From an uncultured Eubacteriales bacterium (lineage in GTDB: Bacteria; Bacillota; Clostridia; Oscillospirales; Oscillospiraceae), in assembly GCA_900540635.1 (NCBI GenBank), contig UQGU01000004.1, forward strand, positions 1 through 64,000: a stretch of DNA of 64,000 nt. The letters run 5' to 3'. A program made the translations under genes and the position numbers. Under the pieces are notes generated by a model that had not been told where the DNA came from, ran no database searches, and was given only the letters and a program-made list of their open reading frames with translations. Numbering within the stretch: position 1 is the first letter of the stretch; the number at the start of each line of letters is the position of its first letter. Positions 24,500-33,174 of the stretch are shown one piece after another.

Positions 24500-25560
24500 T
24501 CCTTCTTTCCTCCCTTGAACAGGAGATACAGGAACATGGGACCGCCGAGGAAGGATGTGATTGCTCCGATTGGCAGGACCACCGGGCTGATCACGACCCG
24601 GGAGAACAGGTCGCCCAGGAGCAAAATCAGCGCACCAGCCATGGCAGAGCCGGGAATCAAATAAGCGTGGTTGTTTCCGACCACTAGCCGGACAATATGC
24701 GGCGCAATCAAGCCTATGAAATTGATAAGTCCGACGTATGACACAATAACAGAGGAGATCAGGCAGCACAGCACCATATTAGACATTGTCAAGCGTTTGA
24801 CATTGATTCCAAGGCTAACCGCTATCTCCTCGCCGCTGAGCAGAGCGTTGTAGTCCCAGCGATGAAGTACATAGTAGACAGATACCAGCAGCAGAATCAC
24901 CGCCATAACGCCTACATCTCCCCAATCCGTACTGCTAAGGCTGCCGTAGGTCCAGAACACCAGTGTTGTCAATTCGATCTCGTTGGCAAAGTACTGCATC
25001 AAGGTCGTAGCACCGGAGAACATGGCACTGATTGCCGTTCCTGCAAGGACGATGCCCTGGGCATTGATCTGTCGGATGCGGCTCAGTGCCAGAATCACCA
25101 ACGCCACACCCATACTGCCAACAAACGCGCAGACCGGTATTGCCATATTGCCCAAAGCCCCGACAGTGCCCATATTCAGAATAATAATGGCAAAGGCTGC
25201 GCCAAAGCTGGCGCCCTGGGACACGCCCAGCGTAGAAGACGACGCCAGAGGATTGTGCAGAATTGCCTGCATGACCGCGCCGGAAGTGCCCAGCCCCGCC
25301 CCTGCAAGCAGCGCCGTGCAGATTCTTGGCAGGCGGTTGTTGCGCACAATGATGTTGATCTTGTCATTCTCTGCCCTGCCAAACACACCCTTGATGAGTT
25401 CTGCTACCGGCGTATTATAGGAGCCTGCCCGCAAGGAGAGCAGGGCTACACCAACCAGCAGTACAAACAGCACTGAAAGGAAGCTGACACATTTGATTTT
25501 GTTTTTTCGCAGATCTTCTTCCGCGCTGTTATTCACCGATGGTAACTGGTCTGAACGCAT
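24493..25560 (-). CDS. FecCD-family ABC transporter permease
   Basis: ATG 25560 (MRSDQLPSVNN) lies within the binding-protein gene's last codons after GGAAG, giving 355 residues. About ten helices are visible, with family motifs RLPRICTALLAGAGLGTSGA, NPLASSSTLGVSQGASFGAA and FIGLIAPHIVRLVVGNNHAY. The homodimeric permease forms the BtuCD-like channel. It overlaps its upstream partner by 32 bases and the ATPase downstream by 7. Confidence 0.92.
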   Translation of the reverse strand: MRSDQLPSVNNSAEEDLRKNKIKCVSFLSVLFVLLVGVALLSLRAGSYNTPVAELIKGVFGRAENDKINIIVRNNRLPRICTALLAGAGLGTSGAVMQAILHNPLASSSTLGVSQGASFGAAFAIIILNMGTVGALGNMAIPVCAFVGSMGVALVILALSRIRQINAQGIVLAGTAISAMFSGATTLMQYFANEIELTTLVFWTYGSLSSTDWGDVGVMAVILLLVSVYYVLHRWDYNALLSGEEIAVSLGINVKRLTMSNMVLCCLISSVIVSYVGLINFIGLIAPHIVRLVVGNNHAYLIPGSAMAGALILLLGDLFSRVVISPVVLPIGAITSFLGGPMFLYLLFKGGKKEC

Positions 25561-26698
25561 ATCCGGCTTCCTTCTGATCGTTATAAGGATTGCTGCCCAG
25601 CAAGTGCTCATAGATTTCACCGATCTTCGCCTCCAGATCTACGTCGGCAAACTGCTCGGGGTACAAAATCGTCGCAGCGTAATAAGCATCTGCCAGAGCG
25701 GTGTCCAGATTGGAAGCACAATAACGGAAGGAAATCTGAGAATAAACCTTACCTTCCTTCACTGCGGTCAGGCTGTTGTAGAATGCGGAATTCGCGGCAT
25801 AGTCGTCTTTAATCAAGCTCATGCCGTTGAAGTCCACAAAAATCACATCGGGGTCCCACGCCAGAACCTGCTCGGTATCGATGTCGAATGCGCCAGTCTG
25901 GCCGGTGGTATTCGCCAGATTGTTCGCGTGAATCAGCTCAAAGGGGCCGTAGTAGGCCTCCGTGCCCTCAAAACCATGGCTGCCTTTGAATGACACGCCG
26001 CAGACATAAACCGTTGGTTTGTCCGCCTCGGCTACACCGGCGGTACGGGAATCCAGGTCCTCTTCAACGCCTTTCAGATAAGCGGTCAGCTCTGCTGCAC
26101 GGTCTTCCAGGCTGTACAGCTCGCCCAGAATACGGATGGTCTCATAGGCCTTGTCGTCCAAAGTTGTATCGCTGCCAGGAACAACCACAACGGGAATGTT
26201 GGTTTTAGCCTCTAATTCATCGGCATCCACACTTGCATATGCGGACATGACGATCACCTGGGGATCTACTTTGATGATCTTCTCCTCAAAGGGAGTACCG
26301 TTGGTTCCGGTAACGGGCAGATCCCGAAACTTATCGAAGTTGACATAGTTATACAGGCGGAAAACACTGCCGGACTCGTCGGTCTCGTAGTCCTCCACGC
26401 CGACAACCAGATCTGCCCCGCCAACATAGCAGGTATAACGCAAAGCTCCCACGCCGACACAGACAATGCTTTCCACGGTACTTGGGATCTCGACTTCACG
26501 GCCATTTCCGTCTACGATCGTGCGCGTCTGGGAAGCCTCCTGCTCAGCGGCTGTCGTTTCCGTAGACGGAGTGGCTTCTGTTGCAGCTGTAGTTTCCACG
26601 GAAGTCGTAGTCTCTCCCGCATTTTTGGTCCCGCAGGCTGTCAGGCCAAATACCAGGACCATTGCCAGCAATGCTGCCAAGGTCTTTTTCATTTTCAT
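25529..26698 (-). CDS. Metal/chelate ABC transporter substrate-binding lipoprotein
   Basis: 389 residues with a lipobox (VLVFGLTACGTK) and a long Thr/Glu linker, then a type III (BtuF/FhuD-like) binding fold: GREVEIPSTVESIVCVG, YVGGADLVVGVEDYET, IKVDPQVIVMSAYA, VLAWDPDVIFVDFNGM. The long helix joining the two lobes is visible around residues 165-200. Such proteins bind ferric chelates, cobamides, haem or molybdate/tungstate. The FmdE partner in this operon leans towards a metal or oxyanion, but the ligand is not proven. It is the first gene of the operon. Confidence 0.88.
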   Translation of the reverse strand: MKMKKTLAALLAMVLVFGLTACGTKNAGETTTSVETTAATEATPSTETTAAEQEASQTRTIVDGNGREVEIPSTVESIVCVGVGALRYTCYVGGADLVVGVEDYETDESGSVFRLYNYVNFDKFRDLPVTGTNGTPFEEKIIKVDPQVIVMSAYASVDADELEAKTNIPVVVVPGSDTTLDDKAYETIRILGELYSLEDRAAELTAYLKGVEEDLDSRTAGVAEADKPTVYVCGVSFKGSHGFEGTEAYYGPFELIHANNLANTTGQTGAFDIDTEQVLAWDPDVIFVDFNGMSLIKDDYAANSAFYNSLTAVKEGKVYSQISFRYCASNLDTALADAYYAATILYPEQFADVDLEAKIGEIYEHLLGSNPYNDQKEAGYAFRPVTIGE

Positions 26699-26753
26699 TT
26701 TCTTTTCCTTTCTTTTTCAGTTCCCCGATGTATTGGTTCGAGATTTCGTTCTT

Positions 26754-26782
26754 ATTATATCGATTCAGATACGGCATTTGAA
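26754..26782 (-). promoter_or_regulatory. Promoter of the metal ABC operon
   Basis: On the minus strand TTCAAA (complement of 26777-26782) and TATAAT (complement of 26754-26759) are 17 bases apart. A CCCCCC-A-GGGGG block abuts the -35 and could be a regulatory site. No recognisable Fur box is seen. Confidence 0.55.
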
Positions 26783-26884
26783 GCCCCCCAGGGGGATATT
26801 TTGTTCGGAAAAAAGCTGCGAACATTCTTACCACATTGTGATTTCATTCTCATACACTTGTTCGCGGAACATAAATTTTCTTTC

Positions 26885-27062
26885 CACAGGCCACGCACCG
26901 GTTTTTCACAGAAGTTATCCACATTCTCCACAGGTTTCTCCACAGGACAAGCTGTGGAAAAGCCTGTTATTTCCTGCATTTTTTGGGAAACTGTGAAAAA
27001 ATCTCCACAGTATCCTTCACAGCTGTGGAGATTTTCGGTTGACAGAACACCCAGTTATCCAC
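26885..27062. other. Cluster of DnaA-box-like motifs
   Basis: This intergenic stretch (part of the 488-base gap 26699-27186) has one perfect DnaA box TTATCCACA (26915-26923), a near match TTATCCACT (27055-27063), and at least six copies of the core TCCACAG or its complement CTGTGGA. It lies 28 kb from the probable origin. DnaA-titration clusters of this kind exist in Bacillus, but function here is inference. Confidence 0.5.
26990..27036 (-). terminator. Hairpin with CTCCACAG/CTGTGGAG stem
   Basis: AAAATCTCCACAG (26998-27010) pairs with CTGTGGAGATTTT (27023-27035), loop 12 bases. On the minus strand the stem is followed by TTTTTTC. It may back up the thioesterase terminator at 27154. Confidence 0.6.
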
Positions 27063-27139
27063 TTTTCCACTTTTTTGGGCTGTCAAAAACACAGCCATTC
27101 TTCCTGTGCTCCACAGGCGAACAGTGGGCCCGCAGCGCC

Positions 27140-27181
27140 TGCAAAAAGCAGTCGGCAAAGCCCTAACGGAGCTTTGCCGAC
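27140..27181 (-). terminator. Terminator of the thioesterase gene
   Basis: CGGCAAAGC (27154-27162) pairs with GCTTTGCCG (27172-27180), followed on the minus strand by ACTGCTTTTTGC. It begins 6 bases after the stop codon. Confidence 0.75.
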
Positions 27182-27186
27182 AAATT

Positions 27187-27927
27187 TTACACATACAGCA
27201 TTCTTGCGGAGAACACCCGGTGGTCCTCGCCGTTTTCTGTGCGGTGAGCATCCACCTGGACAGTGCCCCCCTCCATGATTTCGTAGTGCATATCCAGGGT
27301 CTGTCCCTCCCGGCACTCCGCCAGATAGCATACGGTGAACTCCTTGAGCTTGTGTTCCCGGTGGAAGCGGCTGGGGAACAGGTCCTCCACCCACTCCATA
27401 TAGCGGGTATTGTTCATGTGGCCGTTCCGGTCCAGGTCCGTGAAGCACACCCTTCTGGGACTGGAATTGACCATATCCCGGGGAACAATGCCCTTGGGGG
27501 AGGCAAGCTCCAGACCCCGGTCTGTGCCCACGACCTCAATGCCGCTCTGGCCCGGCTGGATCATAGCCCGGGTATCCATGTTCATCAGCACCCAAAGGGT
27601 AATGGAGCGGAAGATCTCCTGGCCCTTTTCGTCATAGGCCACAACGCTTCTGGGGTAGGCGACCCGGGTGGTGGGCATGGCCCAAGTCTCCACACGAATG
27701 GTCTCACCGGACTTAGGAAGCCGCGTGATCTGCACCCGGTGCCGGGTCACGGCCCAGAACAGCCGGTGGCTTGCCAGCACATCATAGCTCAGCGAAAGCT
27801 CCTGGCAGTGCCGGGTGCCCATATCCTGGGCGATGAAGAGAATCTGGCCCGGACGAAGATTGCCAAAGCAGTCCACCATATTGTCCTTGATCTCATAATT
27901 TTGGGTATATACCGGTTCCATTTTCAT
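27187..27927 (-). CDS. Acyl-ACP thioesterase
   Basis: 246 residues of a double hot-dog fold. The N-terminal half has NYEIKDNMVDCFGNLRPGQI and RHRVQITRLPKSGETIRVET. The C-terminal half has FTDLDRNGHMNNTRYMEWVE, where the conserved Asp/Asn/His set of bacterial FatA-like enzymes sits. It releases free fatty acids from acyl carrier protein. No fatty-acid synthesis genes adjoin it, and chain-length preference cannot be read from sequence. It has its own terminator and is followed upstream by the HtrA gene in the same direction. Confidence 0.9.
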   Translation of the reverse strand: MKMEPVYTQNYEIKDNMVDCFGNLRPGQILFIAQDMGTRHCQELSLSYDVLASHRLFWAVTRHRVQITRLPKSGETIRVETWAMPTTRVAYPRSVVAYDEKGQEIFRSITLWVLMNMDTRAMIQPGQSGIEVVGTDRGLELASPKGIVPRDMVNSSPRRVCFTDLDRNGHMNNTRYMEWVEDLFPSRFHREHKLKEFTVCYLAECREGQTLDMHYEIMEGGTVQVDAHRTENGEDHRVFSARMLYV

Positions 27928-28018
27928 AATACCTCTTTTGCAATTGTTGGTTTCGATCCACGTTTTTCTTTCACGGGGCCGATGTTCTCATCGGTCCGCA
28001 GCCCGTGGGCAGGCCGCA

Positions 28019-29257
28019 TCAATGCTTTTCCGTCAGCGCCACCGTCACATCTCCCTGGCGGCCGTTTCTGTATACGGAAAGGCGCATACTGTCCCCGGGG
28101 GCGTGGGTATAGAGCTGGGCATTCAGGGCATCCATATCCGTCACGGAGCCGCCGTCGGCGGTGAGAATAATATCCCCGATGCGCAGGCCTGCGGCCTCGG
28201 CAGGGCTGCCCACCTGGACATCCGTCACATACAGTCCCTTGGGGATCCGGTAAAACCGCTGGTAGAAGGTGGAGAAGCTCTCTCCCTCGATCCCCAGCCA
28301 GGGGCGGCCGGACACATAGCCCTGGCTCAGCAGCTGGTTGACGATCTCCTGCACAGTGGCGCTGGGGATGGCGAAGCCCAGACCCTCCACCCCGGAGCTG
28401 TCCGCAAAGGTGCCGATCTTCATGGTGTTGATGCCGATGACCTGGCCGAAGCGGTTGATGAGGGGGCCGCCGGAATTACCGGAATTCAGGGCGGCATTGG
28501 TCTGAATCAGATTCATGACCCGGCCGTCCACCTGCACATCCCGGCTGATGGCGGAGACAATGCCGTCGGTCATGGTGCCCCGGAGCTCCACGCCCAGGGG
28601 ATCGCCAATGGCTACCACGCTGTCGCCCACCCGCACGCCGTCGGAATCTCCGAATTGGGCGGGGGTCAGGTCCTCCGCATCCACCCGGAGCACCGCCAGA
28701 TCGGACACAGGATCTTCTCCCACCAGGGTAGCCCGCAGCTCCCGCTCGTCCGTCAAAGTCACATTGATGGAAAGAGCCTGACGAATCACATGGTAATTGG
28801 TCAACAGATATCCGTTGGCAGAGAGGACAACCCCGGTGCCCGTGGAGCTGCCGGAACCGGTAGAGGCAGAAATGGAAACCACCGCCGGAATGTTGGTCTC
28901 ATAGATCTCTTGGAGGCTCATTTCCCCCTCCCGCGAGTCCCCATCTGGGGTCTGCTGCAAATCCACGGTGGTCTTTTCTCTGGGATAGGTCTCGGCCAAG
29001 GTGGGGTCCACCTCCGCCTCGGCCTCGGTCTGGCTCTGGACGGCGTAGGCCACCGTCAGAGCGTCCTCCCTCTGATGGAGCTCATGAAACAGGCGGATAT
29101 TAAGAATGCTCAGGGCCGTGGCAATGCCCCCGAGGAAAATGATGATCACCAGCAGCAGTGCCAGCAGCGCTCTGTGGCTTTTGGGCGGCTGGGTAGACCC
29201 GGTGCCGTAGACCCCGTCGTCCCATCCGCTGTCAAAGGGAAACCCTCTGTCGTTCAT
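28019..29257 (-). CDS. htrA: HtrA/DegP-like membrane-anchored serine protease
   Basis: 412 residues: a short cytoplasmic N-terminus, one membrane helix (ALLALLLVIIIFLGGIATAL), an extracellular linker, a trypsin-like domain, and a C-terminal PDZ domain (~310-405). The catalytic triad is visible: His in LLTNYHVI, Asp in DPVSDLAVLR, Ser in NSGNSGGPLIN. HtrA enzymes degrade misfolded exported proteins. It lies downstream of a two-component system that might control it, separated by a repeat. Length and layout are normal. Confidence 0.92.
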   Translation of the reverse strand: MNDRGFPFDSGWDDGVYGTGSTQPPKSHRALLALLLVIIIFLGGIATALSILNIRLFHELHQREDALTVAYAVQSQTEAEAEVDPTLAETYPREKTTVDLQQTPDGDSREGEMSLQEIYETNIPAVVSISASTGSGSSTGTGVVLSANGYLLTNYHVIRQALSINVTLTDERELRATLVGEDPVSDLAVLRVDAEDLTPAQFGDSDGVRVGDSVVAIGDPLGVELRGTMTDGIVSAISRDVQVDGRVMNLIQTNAALNSGNSGGPLINRFGQVIGINTMKIGTFADSSGVEGLGFAIPSATVQEIVNQLLSQGYVSGRPWLGIEGESFSTFYQRFYRIPKGLYVTDVQVGSPAEAAGLRIGDIILTADGGSVTDMDALNAQLYTHAPGDSMRLSVYRNGRQGDVTVALTEKH

Positions 29258-29324
29258 ATACGCTGCTCCTTTCCGAATTCATTCTCAGCCGTCCCTTGGC
29301 GGAAGGTGCCCCGCCGACCGACCC

Positions 29325-29476
29325 CCTAACCTTCCCCATCGGGGAAGGGGGACCGCCGCAGCGGTGGAAGAGGGGCCTTACGTGCGAGAGAAGTGCGTAT
29401 TTTTGCCGCTCTCGCCCATTACACCCCTCCTCAGTCTCGCTTACGCGAGCCAGCTTCCCCGAAGGGGAAGCTTTTT
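29325..29476. repeat. MITE-like dispersed repeat, copy 2
   Basis: It begins AACCTTCCCCATCGGGGAAG and ends TCAGTCTCGCTTACGCGAGC then CAGCTTCCCCGAAGGGGAAG and a T-run. The internal part contains GTGCGAGAGAAGTGCG and GCCGCTCTCGCCCATTAC. It fills the space between htrA and the histidine kinase; its terminal hairpin plus T-run reads as a + strand terminator. Confidence 0.8.
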
Positions 29477-30907
29477 TTAATTCACCAGCGGCATGGTGAA
29501 GGTGAACTCTGTCTTGCCGTCCCGGCTGGTGACGCTGATGTTTTCACCGTGGGCGCAGACGATGGTTTTCACAATGTACAGCCCCAGGCCCCAGCCGTCC
29601 CGATTCTTGGAGCGGCTCTTATCCAGCTTGTGGAACCGATCGAAGACCAATGGCAGCTCCTCCGGAGGGATGGTGTCGCCGTCGTTGGAGACGGAGACAT
29701 AGGCCTTGGCCCCGCCCTCCTTGATTTTCAGCCCCAGGGTACCGCCGTCCGGGCAGAACTTCACGGCATTGTCGATCAGGTTGTAGATGACCTGGGTAAT
29801 ATAGTCCTCGTTGGCAAAGGTGAACACCGGATGGTCCGGCATATCCACCTCCACGTTGATGTGCTTGTCGTCGATCTTCTTTTCAAAGGTCAGCAGCACC
29901 TGGCTGGAAGCATCCTCCAGGTCAAACTGAACCTTCTTCTCCTCCGGAATGCCCTCCTGGGTCTGGAGCTGAGAGATATCCAGCATACTGCGGACCAATC
30001 GGGACAGGCGCTTGGTCTCGTCGGAGACGATCTGCAAATAATGGGGCCACTTTTCCGCCGGAATGGTCTTGTCCAGCATTCCGTCCACATAGCCGGAAAT
30101 GGTGGTCATGGGGGTTTTCAGCTCATGGGACACATTGGCCACGAACTCCTGGCGGCGGTACTCGCTCTTTTGCAGGCTGGACGCCATATTGTTAAAGGCC
30201 AGGGCCAGCTCCTCCACCTCTTCGGAGTAGCTCTCCTCGATCTTGACCCGGGCTTCCAGATTGCCGTGGCCAAAGGCATTGGCAACCTTGGCCATCTCCT
30301 GCAGGGGCTTGCTCTCCCGCCGGGCGAAGACAGACACCGCCGCCACGGAAACCAGCACCACAAAGGCCGCTATGGTCAGAAAGATATTGGATATCTTGGT
30401 CAGCACCGCATTAACGCCCGCCAGGGGAGAGGAGACAATGAGAATGCCCAGATTTTGTCCATCCTCGTTGGTAATAGGGCTGGACACCAGAAAGCGTTCG
30501 TCCTCGTAGAGCCCCTTGATGATCCCGGTTGCCCGGTCTCCGCCCTGCTCGATGACCTTATTCAGGTAATCCCTGTTTACATAAAGTCCCTTATGACTGC
30601 AATCCGCAGTTCCATCGGAGCAGATGACAACCTTCCCCTTGGCATTGCAGATCACCGCATCGGACCCGGATACCTTGGCGGCCACATCCAGATTCATGAG
30701 AAATTCCCGGCTGCTCATGCTGTTTTCGTCCAGGCAGGCCGCAAGATTCTGAATGATCGCCGCGTCCTGCTCCAGTCTTGTGAAAGAGGTCTCCGTCAGA
30801 TAGTTCTGCACCATCATCTGAAAGGACCCGCCCAGCACCGTCAGCGCCACCAGCAGAATCCCCGCAAACACGGAAAAGCTCCGGCCGAAGGAGGATTTCA
30901 TAGGCAT
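29477..30907 (-). CDS. Sensor histidine kinase
   Basis: 476 residues. A membrane helix near residues 10-35, an extracellular sensor of ~130 residues (two short degenerate segments with SDAVICNAKGKVVICSDGTA), a second helix near 165-190 (IFLTIAAFVVLVSVAAVSVF), HAMP, HisKA with the phosphorylated His in NVSHELKTPMTTISGY, and a HATPase domain with N, G1 (DGWGLGLYIVKTI) and G2 boxes. It signals to the response regulator encoded 209 bases upstream. The stimulus is unknown; the adjacent HtrA gene suggests envelope stress. Confidence 0.92.
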   Translation of the reverse strand: MPMKSSFGRSFSVFAGILLVALTVLGGSFQMMVQNYLTETSFTRLEQDAAIIQNLAACLDENSMSSREFLMNLDVAAKVSGSDAVICNAKGKVVICSDGTADCSHKGLYVNRDYLNKVIEQGGDRATGIIKGLYEDERFLVSSPITNEDGQNLGILIVSSPLAGVNAVLTKISNIFLTIAAFVVLVSVAAVSVFARRESKPLQEMAKVANAFGHGNLEARVKIEESYSEEVEELALAFNNMASSLQKSEYRRQEFVANVSHELKTPMTTISGYVDGMLDKTIPAEKWPHYLQIVSDETKRLSRLVRSMLDISQLQTQEGIPEEKKVQFDLEDASSQVLLTFEKKIDDKHINVEVDMPDHPVFTFANEDYITQVIYNLIDNAVKFCPDGGTLGLKIKEGGAKAYVSVSNDGDTIPPEELPLVFDRFHKLDKSRSKNRDGWGLGLYIVKTIVCAHGENISVTSRDGKTEFTFTMPLVN

Positions 30908-31084
30908 TTTCCTCTCTTTCCCGCCGGAGAAAAAATGAGCGGATATTCCACCCCGCTCACGCTCCGGCTGCTCTTTTTCCTGGTAAAATTATAGCACCCA
31001 ATATAGGCTTCTTCAAGCAAAGCACAAAAAGTTTACAACTTTCAGCCAAAAAAGGTGCTGACACCAAACACGATTGTAATGCCA

Positions 31085-31111
31085 AACCCCGCCGGATTGA
31101 CCGGCGGGGCC
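31085..31111 (-). terminator. Hairpin between response regulator and kinase genes
   Basis: CCCCGCCGG (31087-31095) pairs perfectly with CCGGCGGGG (31101-31109), followed on the minus strand by TTTGGCATT. The T-run is short, so partial read-through into the kinase gene is likely. Confidence 0.55.
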
Positions 31112-31116
31112 ACTAT

Positions 31117-31809
31117 TTACTGCTGCAAAACCTCGAACTTGTAGCCAACGCCCCAGACCGTTTTCAAATTCCACTGGTCGGAGACGCCCTCCAGCTTTTC
31201 TCTCAGGCGCTTGACGTGGACGTCCACCGTCCGGGAGTCGCCGAAGTAGTCGAAGCCCCATACCTCGTCCAGCAGCTGGTTGCGGGTATAGACCCGGTTG
31301 GGGGAGGAGGCCAGGTAGTACAGCAGCTCCATCTCCTTGGGCGGGGTATCCACCTTCTTGCCGTCCACGGTGAGCTCAAAGGCATCCATATCGATAACCA
31401 GCTTGTCAAACACAAGCCGACGGGCCTTTTTCTCTGCGGCAGAGCCATTGGATCTGCGCAGCACGGCCTCAATCCGGGCCAGAACCTCCTTCATTTCAAA
31501 GGGCTTGGTGATATAGTCGTCCGCGCCGTTCTTGAGACCGGCCACCTTGTCGTCGGTCTCGCCCTTGGCAGTGAGCATGATAACAGGGGTCTGGCTCTCG
31601 GCCCGGATGGCCCGGCAGACTGCCCAGCCGTCCATCACCGGCATCATCACATCCAGCAGCACCAGATCCGGCTTGATGGCCCGGAACTTTGCAAGCCCCT
31701 GGCCACCGTCCGCAGCCACGGTCACGGCGTAGCCTTCCTTTTCCAGATACATTTGCAGCAATTCCGCAATATTGCGGTCATCCTCTACGATCAGTACAGA
31801 TACAGCCAT
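31117..31809 (-). CDS. OmpR/PhoB-family response regulator
   Basis: 230 residues: receiver domain with phosphoacceptor Asp in LVLLDVMMPVMDG, Thr in VIMLTAKGE and Lys in DYITKPFEM; winged-helix DNA-binding domain from ~130 to the end (TPPKEMELLYYLASSPNRV, QLLDEVWGFDYFGDSRTVDV, then HVKRLREKL). It partners the downstream histidine kinase. The gene begins 135 bases after the DUF3169 gene with TATAAT at 31864-31869 (complement) and a poor -35. Confidence 0.93.
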   Translation of the reverse strand: MAVSVLIVEDDRNIAELLQMYLEKEGYAVTVAADGGQGLAKFRAIKPDLVLLDVMMPVMDGWAVCRAIRAESQTPVIMLTAKGETDDKVAGLKNGADDYITKPFEMKEVLARIEAVLRRSNGSAAEKKARRLVFDKLVIDMDAFELTVDGKKVDTPPKEMELLYYLASSPNRVYTRNQLLDEVWGFDYFGDSRTVDVHVKRLREKLEGVSDQWNLKTVWGVGYKFEVLQQ

Positions 31810-31944
31810 TGTTCATCCGCTCCTTCAAAAGCCCCGCAGGGCCTATTCTTTCTGATATTTGCTATTATAACGGAAATAGAGGAGCATGGGTGAATATTTT
31901 GTTAAGACTTCCGGGGCAATTTGTGAACAGGGTGCCTTTTCCGG

Positions 31945-32739
31945 TCACTCCGTGATCTGGCTGCCAGCCCGGGAAAGCCGCATCGCCTCCCGGCTGTAAA
32001 CGCACTGCATGACCATCCACACTGCGCAGACAGCCAAAGAAGGAAGGAAGCTGGTACGGAACAGCAGGGCGGAAACGGCCAGAATTGCCGCCAGGGCATG
32101 GCAAACCTGATTTCCTGCAATATAGGCCTTGTAGGCGCACTGGCCGATCATGATTTTTTCCGCCTCATCACAGCTGTCCAGCCACTTTTTCCGGAAATGG
32201 GTATCGTAAACGGACGCTGTTTTTTCCGGGTAGAGACGCTTTGTCAAGTCCACACTCCTTTGCTGCAGCAGCGTATTTTCAACCATCAGCGCCACGAACG
32301 CCACAATGCTCAGCCAAAATCCAAAGAGCACGTCCTTGCCGGTGAAAATCGAATTTCCCGCCATATAGGCAGCAGCAATCAAAAAATAGCCCAGAATCAT
32401 GGCCGCACCGCTGATCCACATAACCATTGAGAGCTTTTCTTCTGCTTTTTCTGCAACGGCGTTATCCTCACCGTCCCAGCTCTGCACCAGTCTTCTGCTC
32501 TGATTGTAGACGGGCAGGCAAACGGCAGGCACCAACAAGGCCAGTGCAAGCAGCAACCAGTGGGCCATATGGCCCGCAAAGAACGCCCCGGCAGCAGCCA
32601 GCTTTCCGGCAAATGTATTAAAGCCGAAAAACGCAGCACAGAAGCCGATGCTGCCGCCTACAAGCAGACTCACAGCCATGAGCGCAATGAATTTGGGCAT
32701 CGCCTTTCGGTTCGCCTTTTGAATCTTCTCAGTTTCCAT
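31945..32739 (-). CDS. DUF3169 family membrane protein
   Basis: 264 residues with about six helices (MPKFIALMAVSLLVGGSIGF, AHWLLLALALLVPAVCLPVY, MVMWISGAAMILGYFLIAAA, LFGFWLSIVAFVALMV, and two near the C-terminus). DUF3169 proteins are uncharacterised and usually sit next to a small XRE regulator, as here (11-base overlap). The motif NTLLQQRSVDLTKRLYPEK and CDEAEKIMIGQCAYKAY are typical. It may be a resistance or stress-related membrane protein; function is unknown. Confidence 0.82.
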   Translation of the reverse strand: METEKIQKANRKAMPKFIALMAVSLLVGGSIGFCAAFFGFNTFAGKLAAAGAFFAGHMAHWLLLALALLVPAVCLPVYNQSRRLVQSWDGEDNAVAEKAEEKLSMVMWISGAAMILGYFLIAAAYMAGNSIFTGKDVLFGFWLSIVAFVALMVENTLLQQRSVDLTKRLYPEKTASVYDTHFRKKWLDSCDEAEKIMIGQCAYKAYIAGNQVCHALAAILAVSALLFRTSFLPSLAVCAVWMVMQCVYSREAMRLSRAGSQITE

Positions 32740-32947
32740 TTTCTTCTTCCTCCTTTAGGTAAAAAACATCCTCCACGGTTACGCCGCAGACCTTTGCAAT
32801 GGTCAGGGCCAGGGTCACGGAAGGGGAGTAGTCCCCCCGCTCGATCAGGCTGACGGTCTGCCGGGACACCCCGCACAGCCGCCCCATCTCCTGCTGGTTT
32901 ACATTCAATGCCGCCCGCCGCTCCTTCAGGCGATTTCCCAGTGTCAT
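32729..32947 (-). CDS. Small XRE regulator (YozG-like)
   Basis: ATG 32947 (MTLGNRLKERRAALNVNQQE) after GGAGGTGG gives 72 residues: one Cro/C1 helix-turn-helix (GRLCGVSRQTVSLIERGDYS) and a short acidic tail (FYLKEEEENGN). It is coupled by an 11-base overlap to DUF3169. The operator-like inverted repeat in its own leader suggests negative autoregulation of the pair. Confidence 0.9.
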   Translation of the reverse strand: MTLGNRLKERRAALNVNQQEMGRLCGVSRQTVSLIERGDYSPSVTLALTIAKVCGVTVEDVFYLKEEEENGN

Positions 32948-32982
32948 AGTCCACCTCCATGTGACATATTTCATTGTCGTTG

Positions 32983-33035
32983 TGACAAGTATCCTTGTCA
33001 GTTTGCATTATATCATTGTCATATAGGGTTGTCAA
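32983..33035 (-). promoter_or_regulatory. Consensus promoter with operator for the XRE-DUF3169 pair
   Basis: On the minus strand TTGACA-N17-TATAAT is perfect (complements of 33030-33035 and 33007-33012; the -35 is TTGACA). An inverted repeat TGACAAG-TATC-CTTGTCA occupies 32983-33000, over the transcription start. Extra TGTCA/TGACA half-sites occur in the spacer and at 32960-32978. The layout fits repression by the XRE protein. Confidence 0.75.
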
Positions 33036-33174
33036 TAGGGAAGATGTAATTCTATTCCTATTTCTATTATTGTCTTCTTGTTATGTTAATTCTATAGAAT
33101 CCTATTTTACTCCACAGGTTTTTCATAAATTGTGGAGATTTTCTGATAATTTTTACCGAAATTTACTTCCAGGC

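Noticed and set aside
26699..26830. Molybdenum-cofactor or cobalamin riboswitch upstream of the metal ABC operon
   Set aside because: The leader is only ~60 bases from the inferred promoter to the start codon and shows no conserved aptamer elements.
26885..27062. A second chromosomal origin
   Set aside because: DnaA-box-like motifs are present but there is no initiator gene, no obvious unwinding element, and a better origin candidate lies beside dnaA.
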